Of a stretch of 64,000 bases of DNA, positions 1-7,627 are shown one piece after another. This stretch comes from Lutibacter flavus. GTDB lineage: Bacteria; Bacteroidota; Bacteroidia; Flavobacteriales; Flavobacteriaceae. The stretch covers positions 124,001 through 188,000 of the forward strand of contig NZ_FZNX01000004.1 of the NCBI RefSeq assembly GCF_900188355.1, written 5' to 3'. The stretch's first letter is position 1; the number at the start of each line of letters is the position of its first letter. Both the position numbers and the translations under genes were made by a program. Under the pieces are notes generated by a model. That model was not told the DNA's origin and did no database searches. It saw nothing but the letters and a program-made list of their open reading frames with translations.

Positions 1-313
1 ATTCCATAAACGCGTTTGGAGGAATAAATCCATCAACAGCAACAGCAGCCCATCCAATTTCTTTTAAAATTCGATTCATTCCTTCCATTTTAGGAATGTT
101 ATCTATTGAAATTCCAGTTTTTTCTAATCCTTCTAAATAGTAACTATGAGCAGTATTTTTTAAATAATCAATATTTAATCGCATTACATACCTCCATACA
201 GCTTGATTTTGAGCTGTATATGCTTCATAAGGTTGTTTTACAATAAATTTAAGTAAATGTTTTGGCAACTTTTTAGTCACACTATTTAATAATATTTGAT
301 AATTAGTTTTCAA
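1..313 (-). CDS. Aromatic amino acid hydroxylase (phenylalanine-4-hydroxylase family), 5' part only
   Basis: The minus strand is open from the window edge to 313, giving about 104 N-terminal residues. They include KLPKHLLKFI, AVWRYVMR and the stretch MEGMNRILKEIGWAAVAVDG, which I recognise from the long (about 580-residue) aromatic amino acid hydroxylases of Bacteroidota. These biopterin- and iron-dependent enzymes turn phenylalanine into tyrosine. The catalytic domain lies outside the window. No ATG fits: an in-frame TAG sits just upstream and the best start is TTG at 313, with a GTG twelve codons inside as the alternative. The gene follows hppD on the same strand after 16 bases, so it is probably the last step of one tyrosine/phenylalanine catabolic operon. 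The family call is firm; the exact substrate is inferred. Confidence 0.8.
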   Translation of the reverse strand, partial: MKTNYQILLNSVTKKLPKHLLKFIVKQPYEAYTAQNQAVWRYVMRLNIDYLKNTAHSYYLEGLEKTGISIDNIPKMEGMNRILKEIGWAAVAVDGFIPPNAFME

Positions 314-329
314 ATTCGATACCTATAAA

Positions 330-1496
330 TTAAAGGGTTCCTCTATTTTCTTGTTCTCTTTCAATTGCTTCAAACAATGCTTTAAAGTTACCTTTTCCAA
401 ATGATTGTGCTCCTTTTCTTTGAATAACTTCAAAAAACATTGTTGGTCTGTCTACCACTGGTTTTGTAAATAATTGCAATAAATATCCTTCATCATCTCG
501 GTCAATTAAAATACCATGTTTTTTTAAAACCTCAATATCTTCATCAATTTCTCCAACACGCTCTAACAAATCATCATAATAATTTTCAGGAACATATAAA
601 AACTCAACACCTCTATCTCTCATTTTTGAAACTGTAGCTACAATATTATTTGTTGCTACTGCAATATGCTGAACTCCTGGGCCATTATAAAAATCAATAT
701 ATTCTTCAATTTGCGATTTCTTTTTTCCTTCAGCTGGTTCATTTATTGGAAATTTAATTCTTCCATTTCCATTGGACATTACTTTACTCATTAAAGCAGT
801 AAAATCAGTCGAAATATCATTATCATCAAACGAAATTATTTGAGCAAACCCCATCACTTTCGCATAAAATTCGCACCATTTATTCATTTCGTTCCAGCCA
901 ACATTTCCAACCATATGGTCAACAAATTTTAATCCAACCGGACTAGGATTATAGTGTGTTTCCCATTTTTTAAAATTTGGTAAAAATATTCCTGAATAGT
1001 TTTTTCTTTCAACAAAAACATGAACCGTATCTCCATACGTATGAATTCCAGATCGAACTACATATCCGTTTTCACCATCATCTTCTCTTGTTGGTTTCAT
1101 ATAAGATTTGGCACCTCTTTTTGTAGTTTCTTCCCAAGCTTTTGTTGCGTCTTCCACCCAAAGTGCCATAACTTTTACACCATCTCCGTGTTTATTAATA
1201 TGCTCATTAATTTCTCCTCCTTCTTTTAATGAAGTTGTTAAAACTAATCTGATTTTGTCCTGTTTCAAAACATATGAAACCCGATCTTTCATTCCTGTTT
1301 CTAAACCTGCATAAGCTTCAGATTGAAAGCCAAACGCAGTTTTATAATAATGGGCCGATTGCTTTGCATTTCCAACATACAATTCAACATAATCTGTCCC
1401 TAATAAAGGCAGAAAATCTTCGGCATCATTAAATAATTTCTTTAAGGAATATTCGGTGTTTTGTAAGTCTTTTAAATTTTTTATTTCTGCTGACAT
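330..1496 (-). CDS. hppD: 4-hydroxyphenylpyruvate dioxygenase
   Basis: This cytosolic Fe(II) enzyme converts 4-hydroxyphenylpyruvate and O2 to homogentisate and CO2 in tyrosine breakdown. The protein has 388 residues with two VOC (glyoxalase-like) halves, about 32-165 and 190-375. The three iron ligands of the family fall where expected: His194 (VDHMVGNV), His277 (GPGVQHIAV) and Glu355 (MFFEVIQRKG). The C-terminal motif GKGNFKALFEAIE, which closes over the active site, is intact. Length is normal for the family. It lies 12 bases downstream of hmgA and upstream of the aromatic hydroxylase, so the operon covers phenylalanine through tyrosine to ring cleavage. The identification is secure. Confidence 0.96.
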   Translation of the reverse strand: MSAEIKNLKDLQNTEYSLKKLFNDAEDFLPLLGTDYVELYVGNAKQSAHYYKTAFGFQSEAYAGLETGMKDRVSYVLKQDKIRLVLTTSLKEGGEINEHINKHGDGVKVMALWVEDATKAWEETTKRGAKSYMKPTREDDGENGYVVRSGIHTYGDTVHVFVERKNYSGIFLPNFKKWETHYNPSPVGLKFVDHMVGNVGWNEMNKWCEFYAKVMGFAQIISFDDNDISTDFTALMSKVMSNGNGRIKFPINEPAEGKKKSQIEEYIDFYNGPGVQHIAVATNNIVATVSKMRDRGVEFLYVPENYYDDLLERVGEIDEDIEVLKKHGILIDRDDEGYLLQLFTKPVVDRPTMFFEVIQRKGAQSFGKGNFKALFEAIEREQENRGTL

Positions 1497-1508
1497 TTTT
1501 TAATATTT

Positions 1509-2669
1509 TTAGTGTGTTTTCCAAGATTTATAGTAATCTTCAACCTGTAATTTTAATGCTTCTTCAGTAATAGATAATGGCCTAAAAGGATCAATCATTA
1601 CAGCTAGTTCTTCAGTTTCTTTTTTACCAATACTTCGTTCAATTGCTCCTGGATGAGGACCGTGAGGAATTCCGCCTGGATGCAGAGTAATCTGACCTTT
1701 TTCAATGTTATTTCTACTCATAAAATCTCCATCAACATAATATAATAGTTCATCAGAATCTATGTTTGAATGATGGTATGGAGCTGGAACGGATTTTGGA
1801 TGATAATCATACATTCTAGGCACAAAACTGCACACGACAAATCCTGCCGACTCCCAAGTTTGATGAATAGGAGGTGGCATGTGAATTCTTCCAGTTATAG
1901 GTTCAAAATTGTGAATTGAAAATGCAAAAGGATAATGAAATCCATCCCATCCAACAACATCAAAAGGGTGGTTTCCATAACTATATTCCCACATATTTCC
2001 ATGCTTTTTCACTTTTACTTTAAAATCTCCTTTTTCATCTATAGTTTCAAGATTTATTGGTAATTTAAAATCACGTTCGCAAAAGGGTGAATGTTCTAAT
2101 AATTGACCAAAATTATTGCGGTATCTTTTTGGTGTGAAAATGGGTTCAAAAGATTCTACATATAAAATTCGGTTATCTTCATTATCAAATTCAATTTGAT
2201 AAACTACGCCTTTTGGAATAATAACATAATCTCCATATTCAAATGAAATTGATCCGTAACAAGTTTTTAATTTTCCTGAACCTTTATGAATGAACAGCAT
2301 TTCATCGGCATCAGCATTTTTATAGAAATAATCTTTTGAAAATTGTTTTGGAGCGGCTAAACCAATGTGTAAATCGTTATTTACAAACAACGTTTTTCTA
2401 CTTTCTAAATAGTCTTTTTCTGGCTTTAATGAAAACCCTTTAAAACTCAAAGCTTTCATGTTTTTTTCAACTCCTATTCTTGGAGAAACCGAACCTAAAT
2501 TTGTAATTTCGTTTACAACTGTTGGAGGATTCACGTGATACAAAAGTGATGAAATCCCAGAAAAACCAGCTGTTCCAAAAAGTTCTTCTTGATACAAACC
2601 GCCTTTGGGATTACTAAATACAGTATGTCTTTTACTAGGAATGGTTCCTAAAGTGTGATAACGTGCCAT
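1509..2669 (-). CDS. hmgA: Homogentisate 1,2-dioxygenase
   Basis: The enzyme opens the ring of homogentisate to maleylacetoacetate, the step after HppD. The protein has 386 residues from the ATG at 2669. I chose it over a start 11 codons upstream because family members begin close to MARYHTLG. A cupin-type fold is indicated by GDYVIIPKGVVYQIEF in the middle and by the His-rich C-terminal stretch HPGGIPHGPHPGAIE, which holds metal-ligand histidines. Fumarylacetoacetase and maleylacetoacetate isomerase genes are not in the window. The aminotransferase gene lies 33 bases upstream on the same strand, which suggests cotranscription. The length is a little shorter than the human enzyme (about 445) but usual for the bacterial short form. 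Confidence 0.93.
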   Translation of the reverse strand: MARYHTLGTIPSKRHTVFSNPKGGLYQEELFGTAGFSGISSLLYHVNPPTVVNEITNLGSVSPRIGVEKNMKALSFKGFSLKPEKDYLESRKTLFVNNDLHIGLAAPKQFSKDYFYKNADADEMLFIHKGSGKLKTCYGSISFEYGDYVIIPKGVVYQIEFDNEDNRILYVESFEPIFTPKRYRNNFGQLLEHSPFCERDFKLPINLETIDEKGDFKVKVKKHGNMWEYSYGNHPFDVVGWDGFHYPFAFSIHNFEPITGRIHMPPPIHQTWESAGFVVCSFVPRMYDYHPKSVPAPYHHSNIDSDELLYYVDGDFMSRNNIEKGQITLHPGGIPHGPHPGAIERSIGKKETEELAVMIDPFRPLSITEEALKLQVEDYYKSWKTH

Positions 2670-2702
2670 AAATATGATTTTTTTAGTTTTATACTCCAAC
2701 AA

Positions 2703-3827
2703 TTAGTTAAGTGAAATTACTTTCAGTTTTCTAATTGATTTTATTAAAGCTTCATTAGCCTCTCGTGTTCCTATTGAGATTCTTACTTTTCCAGTAGCTC
2801 CAAAATTATCAACAGGTCTAACGGCAATTCCTTCTTCAGCTAAAAATTGCACAAACTCACTGGATGGAATAGGTGGGTTTATTAAATAAAAATTAGCTTG
2901 AGTTGGATAAAACCGAATTTCAAGTTTGTTAAACTGTTCTTGCAAATAGATTTTCTCTGACCGAATTGTATCAATGGTTTTTTCAATAAAATCAGTATCT
3001 TTTAAAGAAGCTATCGAGCCTTCCAAAGATAATTTAGTAATTAAAAAGGGCTTACAAATTTGGCGTAAATAAGCTGCAACTTCTTCATTCATATAAGAAT
3101 AGCCAACTCTTAGAGATGCCAATCCATAGGTTTTTGAAAAACTATTAATAGCAATTAAATTAGGATATTTAGAAATGTAGGGTAACGCCGTTGTATAATC
3201 TTGTGCATTTGCAAAGTGCCAATAAACTTCGTCAAATACCACAACAATATCTTGAGGTAGTTTATTCAATAAAAATTCTAACTCTACTTTTGAAATATAA
3301 GATCCTGTTGGATTGTTTGGACTTGTTAAAAAAATGATTCTTGTTTTTTTAGTAATAGCATTAAGTATTCCTTCCATATTTAAACCGTAATTATCTTCAA
3401 ATAAAGGGATATCAACAACCGTTGCGCCAGACCAACGAGAAAACATTTTGTAAGGCACAAAACAAGGTGTTGAAACAATCACCTCGTCTCCTTCTTTAAC
3501 AAAAGCTCGAATAACTAAATCAATTATTTCAGAACCACTCGCCGCGCAAATAAATTGGTCCTTTGTTAATTGATAATTATAATAAATTTCTAAAGCTTCC
3601 CGCAGTCTAATATCTGTTGCATCAGGATATAAATGTAAATTTTCAATAGAATTTTTAATAGCTTCTATAGCTAAAGGTGAAGATCCTATTGGGTTTTCAT
3701 TGGAAGAAAGCTTAAATACTTTTTGGTCTTTATTTTTTGGCAAAACACTTTTTCCGCCTTTGTAAGCGTTTTTAACTGTTAAATAAGGTTTAAAAAGAGA
3801 TTTTATAGATTTAGTTTTAGTATTCAT
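2703..3827 (-). CDS. PLP-dependent aminotransferase, HisC-like (probable aromatic aminotransferase)
   Basis: This is a 374-residue class I/II aminotransferase. Visible motifs are SSNENPIGSS at 41-50, SPNNPTGSY at 169-177, the PLP-contacting Asp199, and the PLP lysine Lys232 in SFSKTYGLASLRVGY. Overall the sequence resembles histidinol-phosphate aminotransferase. However, it is the first gene of the homogentisate cluster and has no his genes nearby, so I infer that it transaminates tyrosine or phenylalanine to the arylpyruvate used by HppD. The lrp gene is divergent with 188 bases between them, which fits control by that regulator. A HisC role cannot be excluded from sequence alone. Confidence 0.85.
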   Translation of the reverse strand: MNTKTKSIKSLFKPYLTVKNAYKGGKSVLPKNKDQKVFKLSSNENPIGSSPLAIEAIKNSIENLHLYPDATDIRLREALEIYYNYQLTKDQFICAASGSEIIDLVIRAFVKEGDEVIVSTPCFVPYKMFSRWSGATVVDIPLFEDNYGLNMEGILNAITKKTRIIFLTSPNNPTGSYISKVELEFLLNKLPQDIVVVFDEVYWHFANAQDYTTALPYISKYPNLIAINSFSKTYGLASLRVGYSYMNEEVAAYLRQICKPFLITKLSLEGSIASLKDTDFIEKTIDTIRSEKIYLQEQFNKLEIRFYPTQANFYLINPPIPSSEFVQFLAEEGIAVRPVDNFGATGKVRISIGTREANEALIKSIRKLKVISLN

Positions 3828-4015
3828 ATGTTATAATTTTTAGGTATAAATACTATTTACACCTTTAACAAATTTATACAATAACAAGAGTAGATGTTTT
3901 TTTTAACTATTTGAGTTAGTTAATTTGGTGTTTTTAACTAGAAAAGTCATTTTTTATGTATCTTTATTCTTTAAATGATAATTATCATAGTAACTAAAAA
4001 GAATATTCTTCTAAA
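3828..4015. promoter_or_regulatory. Divergent promoter region between aminotransferase and Lrp-type regulator
   Basis: The 188 bases are very AT-rich. On the minus strand CAAATTTA at 3869-3876 reads as a TAnnTTTG-type -7 box for the aminotransferase operon. On the plus strand TATCTTTA at 3959-3966 is one base off that consensus and suits the lrp gene. Repeats of the word AACTA/TAGTT between 3905 and 3940 could serve an Lrp-type protein, which usually binds degenerate AT-rich sites. This is inference from position and composition. Confidence 0.45.
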
Positions 4016-4504
4016 ATGAAATCCAAATTAGATAAAATAGATTTTAAAATTCTAGAAATCCTTCAGAACGACTGCAGAATTACCACAAAAAAATTAGCGG
4101 AAAGACTAAATCTTTCATCTACTCCAGTATTTGAAAGAATTAAAAAATTAGAAAAAGAAGGTTTTATTGATAAATATGTAGCAATATTGAACGAACGAAA
4201 AATAGGATTGAAACAAACTATTTTTATTGGTGTAAAACTAAAAGGGCATACCCGAAGTTATTTACAGAATTTTCTAAAGCAAGTAAACAGTTTTGAAGAA
4301 GTTACTGAATGCTACCAAGTTTCAGGTAATTTCGACTTTTTAGTGAAAATAGTAATAGCTGATATTGATGCTTATGAAACGTTTGTACAAACCAAATTAT
4401 CTCTTATTTCCGAAATTGGAAATGTACATAGTTATATTGCTATAAAAAAAGGAAAAAATACCACTCATTTGGATCTAAGTTTCCTTAAAGATTCTCTGGA
4501 ATAA
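4016..4504 (+). CDS. Lrp/AsnC family transcriptional regulator
   Basis: The protein has 162 residues, the normal size for the family. An N-terminal winged helix-turn-helix (about 6-60: IDFKILEILQNDCRITTKKL, then LNLSSTPVFERIKKLEKEGF) is followed by a RAM effector-binding domain (about 70-150) with the typical IGVKLKGHTRS and GNFDFLVKIVIADIDAYETF strands. Lrp-like proteins sense amino acids or their products as octamers or dimers. Its divergent placement next to the tyrosine catabolic cluster suggests local control of that operon in response to an aromatic amino acid, as inferred from context. The ATG at 4016 gives the expected N-terminus. Confidence 0.93.
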   Translation: MKSKLDKIDFKILEILQNDCRITTKKLAERLNLSSTPVFERIKKLEKEGFIDKYVAILNERKIGLKQTIFIGVKLKGHTRSYLQNFLKQVNSFEEVTECYQVSGNFDFLVKIVIADIDAYETFVQTKLSLISEIGNVHSYIAIKKGKNTTHLDLSFLKDSLE

Positions 4505-4518
4505 ATTAAGAATTAAAG

Positions 4519-4526
4519 TATCTTTG
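4519..4526 (+). promoter_or_regulatory. Putative -7 box (TATCTTTG)
   Basis: TATCTTTG matches the Bacteroidota -7 consensus TAnnTTTG and lies 20 bases before the ATG of the broken nickel transporter gene. No good -33 TTG is seen at the usual distance. Confidence 0.4.
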
Positions 4527-4545
4527 AGTACCAATTATAAAGTTT

Positions 4546-5221
4546 ATGGAGTTAACGTTTCCTTTATTTGCAGGTATTATTGGCGCAATGTTACATGTGA
4601 TTTCTGGTCCGGATCATTTAGCAGCAGTTACTTCATTTGCCATTGAGAGTAAAAAGAAAGCTTGGAAAGTTGGTTTGTTTTGGGGGGTTGGTCATTTATT
4701 AGGAATGCTATTTATTGGCATATTATTTTTGGGGTTTAAAGAGTTAATTCCTATTGAAAAAATATCTGAACATAGTGAACAATTTGTTGGGGTTGTTTTA
4801 ATAGTTTTAGGTTGTTGGATCTTTTTTAAGATTTTTTTCATGTGCACAGCAATGGAAATCCAATGATACACTAGCATAAACACGTTCATGATTTAGCAAA
4901 GAATCACCCACATAAACATCCAAATTTAAAACAAGGAATTATAGCCTCAACCTCGGTTGGATTTATACACGGATTGGCAGGTGTCGCTCATTTTTTATTG
5001 TTTTTACCTGTTATTGGTTTTGTAACAAAGTTAGATTCTTCAAAATATATTGTTGGATTTGCAATAGGAACATTGATCGCTATTGTATCTTTTGCAATGG
5101 TGATTGGACATGTTTCTGATTATTCAAAAAAAGGACACAATCAAACTTTTTTAAAGGAATATGTTTAGCAAGTGGTTTATTTGCTTTAATTATTGGTATT
5201 TATTGGACTTTGGCTAATTAG
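4546..5221 (+). pseudogene. Nickel/cobalt (UreH/HupE-like) permease gene, disrupted by frameshifts and a stop
   Basis: The first 95 or so codons read as a membrane permease (MELTFPLFAGIIGAMLHVIS, then GPDHLAAVTSFAIESKKKAW), with the HxxxGPDH-type motif of small nickel/cobalt and UreH-type transporters. Around 4830-4880 the frame is lost in a T-rich run followed by a TAG. The normal His-rich loop then continues in another frame, and the C-terminal half (GFIHGLAGVAHFLLFLP and onward) runs to about 5150. A second frame change at a T run near 5150 restores the natural end (LASGLFALIIGIYW), stopping at 5221. At least three lesions separate it from an intact gene. It lies beside the hydrogenase locus, which needs nickel, so the original role was probably nickel supply. 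Two lesions are in homopolymer runs, so sequencing error cannot be ruled out. Confidence 0.75.
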
Positions 5222-5508
5222 TTAAACTTTTATTCCGGTGGATGTAAGAATTTGAAGATGTGAACTGAGATGAAGCGGACGTTGTAATTCATTAGGATGA
5301 GATGCTGAAACAAGTTCAGCATGACGAAGTGGAATATGTCATTCCTGCAAAGACAGGAATCTAACATTTAATAATGCAGATTCTTCATTCCGTTTCACTT
5401 CATTCAGAATGACACTTATTTTGTCATACTGAGTGATAACGAAGTATCTCTAATAGAAATAAATAATGAGATTCCTGCCTTCGTAGGAAAAACAAGTATT
5501 TTATAATT
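5222..5508. repeat. Gene-free stretch with REP-like short hairpin repeats
   Basis: Between 5297 and 5491 there are several short stem-loop words common between genes in Flavobacteriia. GATGCTGAAACAAGTTCAGC begins a hairpin near 5301; CATTCCTGCAAAGACAGGAA lies at about 5340; ATTCCTGCCTTCGTAGGAA lies at about 5471; and an ATTCxxxxTTCACTTCATTC motif sits at 5387-5408. The first and third are simple inverted repeats. I see no reading frame here. They look like extragenic palindromic repeats that lie between the convergent 3' ends of the transporter pseudogene and hypE. Confidence 0.55.
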
Positions 5509-6534
5509 TTAACAAATTCTAGGTAATTGTTCTCCAACCAAAGGGCTTACAATTCGTTTACCACCAATCAAACTTTCCATAACTACTTTATTGGGATGCT
5601 CATTTGTAATTTCACCTATAATTGCTGCATTTTTTCCTTTCTTATGATTTCTCATTACATTTAAAACTTCATTTTCTACACTTGGATCTACAACTACTAG
5701 AAACACACCTTCATTAGCAACATACATAGGATCTAAACCTAACATTTCACAAGCTGCAGCAACCTGTTTTTCTAAAGGAATAATTGCTTCTTTTAAAAAT
5801 ACTCCTTTGTTTATATCATTAGCAATTTCATGTAAAACAGTTCCTATACCGCCACGTGTTGGGTCTCTAAATAATTTAATTTTATCGCCAAATACATCTA
5901 ATAAATCATTTACTAAAAAGTTTAAATTGGTTGAATCACTTTCTATAGTAGATTCAAATTCCAACCCTTCACGTTCGCTCATTATTGCCATTCCGTGTTG
6001 TGCAATAAATCCGTTTACAATTATTTTATCACCTTCTTTTATATTGTGAACTGATATATTTGCCTTCGGATGCACTTGGCCAAAACCAGTAGTATTAATA
6101 AATATTTTATCACCTTTTCCGCGCTCAACAACTTTGGTATCTCCCGTAATAATTAAAACGCCACTTTCATCTGCAGCCTTTTTTATAGATTGTACAATTT
6201 CTATAAATTCTGAAACTTTCAATCCTTCTTCAATAATAAAAGCCAAGGATAAATATTTTGGAATTGCGCCACACATTGCAACATCATTTACTGTTCCATG
6301 AACTGCCAACTCACCAATATTTCCACCTTTAAAAAAAATTGGAGTAATTACAAAACTATCAGTTGAAATGGCAACTTCACCTTCAATTTTCACAATAGAA
6401 CCGTCGTGTTTTTGATCTAAATACGGATTGCTAAACGTTTTAAAAATTATTTTATCTAACAAATTTCTAGTTAGCTCTCCGCCGCTTCCGTGTCCTAAAT
6501 TGATGGTTTCAAAACCTATATTTTCTATGTCCAT
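5509..6534 (-). CDS. hypE: Hydrogenase maturation protein HypE (carbamoyl dehydratase)
   Basis: HypE receives a carbamoyl group from HypF on its C-terminal cysteine and dehydrates it to the thiocyanate that becomes the CN ligand of the [NiFe] centre. The protein has 341 residues with the PurM/AIR synthase-like ATP-binding fold (GHGSGGELTRNLLDKI at the N-terminus, FRDPTRGGIGTVLHEIA in the middle). It ends in the diagnostic tetrapeptide PRIC, whose last residue is the acceptor cysteine. It starts one base after the hypD stop and is the last gene of the minus-strand hydrogenase operon. Confidence 0.96.
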   Translation of the reverse strand: MDIENIGFETINLGHGSGGELTRNLLDKIIFKTFSNPYLDQKHDGSIVKIEGEVAISTDSFVITPIFFKGGNIGELAVHGTVNDVAMCGAIPKYLSLAFIIEEGLKVSEFIEIVQSIKKAADESGVLIITGDTKVVERGKGDKIFINTTGFGQVHPKANISVHNIKEGDKIIVNGFIAQHGMAIMSEREGLEFESTIESDSTNLNFLVNDLLDVFGDKIKLFRDPTRGGIGTVLHEIANDINKGVFLKEAIIPLEKQVAAACEMLGLDPMYVANEGVFLVVVDPSVENEVLNVMRNHKKGKNAAIIGEITNEHPNKVVMESLIGGKRIVSPLVGEQLPRIC

Positions 6535-6535
6535 T

Positions 6536-7627
6536 TTAGTCGATTAAATTAGTTGAAAAATGATAATATGCAGCACAAGCACCTTCCGAAGAAACCATTG
6601 GGGCTCCTAACGGATTTGATGGTTTACATGTTTTTCCAAATTGATCACATTGATTTGGTTTTTTAATTCCTCTTAGAATTTCACCTGCAATACAGTTTGG
6701 ATTTTCAGGTACTTTTATTGTACTGATATTAAACTTTTCTTCAGCATCGTATTTTCTATAAGCTTCTTTTATAACATATCCACTATTTGGAATTTCGCCA
6801 ATTCCACGCCATTCTCTATTTCCAATTTCAAAGATTTTATTAATAACATCAATGGCAGCTATATTGCCTTCTTCTTTTACAATACGTGAATATTGATTGG
6901 CTAATTCATACTTTCCTTCCTCTAATTGTTTTACTGCAATATAAATCCCCTGCACCAAATCTAAAGGTTCAAAACCGGTAACAACTATTGGAATTTTATA
7001 TTTTGAAACCAGTGGATAATATTCTTTTGTTCCCATAATTGCACATACATGACCGGCACCTAAAAAAGCATTTATAGTGCAGAATTTGTCATCTAAAATG
7101 GCTTCCATTGCTGGTGGAACCAGTACATGAGAAGCTAAAATGGAATAGTTAGTAATCCCTTCTTTTTCAGCATGTAAAACAGACAATGCATTTGCTGGAG
7201 CTGTAGTTTCAAATCCCACCGCAAAAAACACGACTTCTTTGTCTGGATTCTTTTTTGCAATTGAAATAGCTTCAATAGGTGAATACAAAATCCGTAAATC
7301 ACCACCCAAAGCTTTGGTTTCTAATAAACTTTTTTTACTTCCTGGAACACGTATCATATCGCCAAATGAGCACACAATAACACCTTGTTCCAATAATTCA
7401 ATGGCTTTATCAATTAAATTTAAGGGTGTAACACAAACCGGACAACCAGGGCCGTGAATCATTCTAACTTTTTCAGGGAGTAATTCTAAAATTCCGTTTT
7501 TTACTAAACTATGAGTTTGTCCACCACAAATCTCCATAATATTCCATTCACGAGTAGTTATTTTGTGAATTTCATCCAAGACCTTTTTAGTTTCTTCTAA
7601 ATTTCTATACTCACTTAAATATTTCAT
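6536..7627 (-). CDS. hypD: Hydrogenase maturation protein HypD
   Basis: HypD is the iron-sulfur scaffold that, with HypC, carries Fe(CN)2CO during assembly of the [NiFe] active site. The 363-residue protein shows the family motifs: MEICGGQTHSL near residue 32, the thiol redox motif GPGCPVCVTP near 60, and GFETTAP near 150. A Cys-rich C-terminus that holds the [4Fe-4S] cluster includes CIAGEILRG, QCDQFGKTCKP and EGACAAYY. It overlaps the hypF stop by four bases and abuts hypE, which implies translational coupling. Length and motifs are normal. Confidence 0.96.
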   Translation of the reverse strand: MKYLSEYRNLEETKKVLDEIHKITTREWNIMEICGGQTHSLVKNGILELLPEKVRMIHGPGCPVCVTPLNLIDKAIELLEQGVIVCSFGDMIRVPGSKKSLLETKALGGDLRILYSPIEAISIAKKNPDKEVVFFAVGFETTAPANALSVLHAEKEGITNYSILASHVLVPPAMEAILDDKFCTINAFLGAGHVCAIMGTKEYYPLVSKYKIPIVVTGFEPLDLVQGIYIAVKQLEEGKYELANQYSRIVKEEGNIAAIDVINKIFEIGNREWRGIGEIPNSGYVIKEAYRKYDAEEKFNISTIKVPENPNCIAGEILRGIKKPNQCDQFGKTCKPSNPLGAPMVSSEGACAAYYHFSTNLID

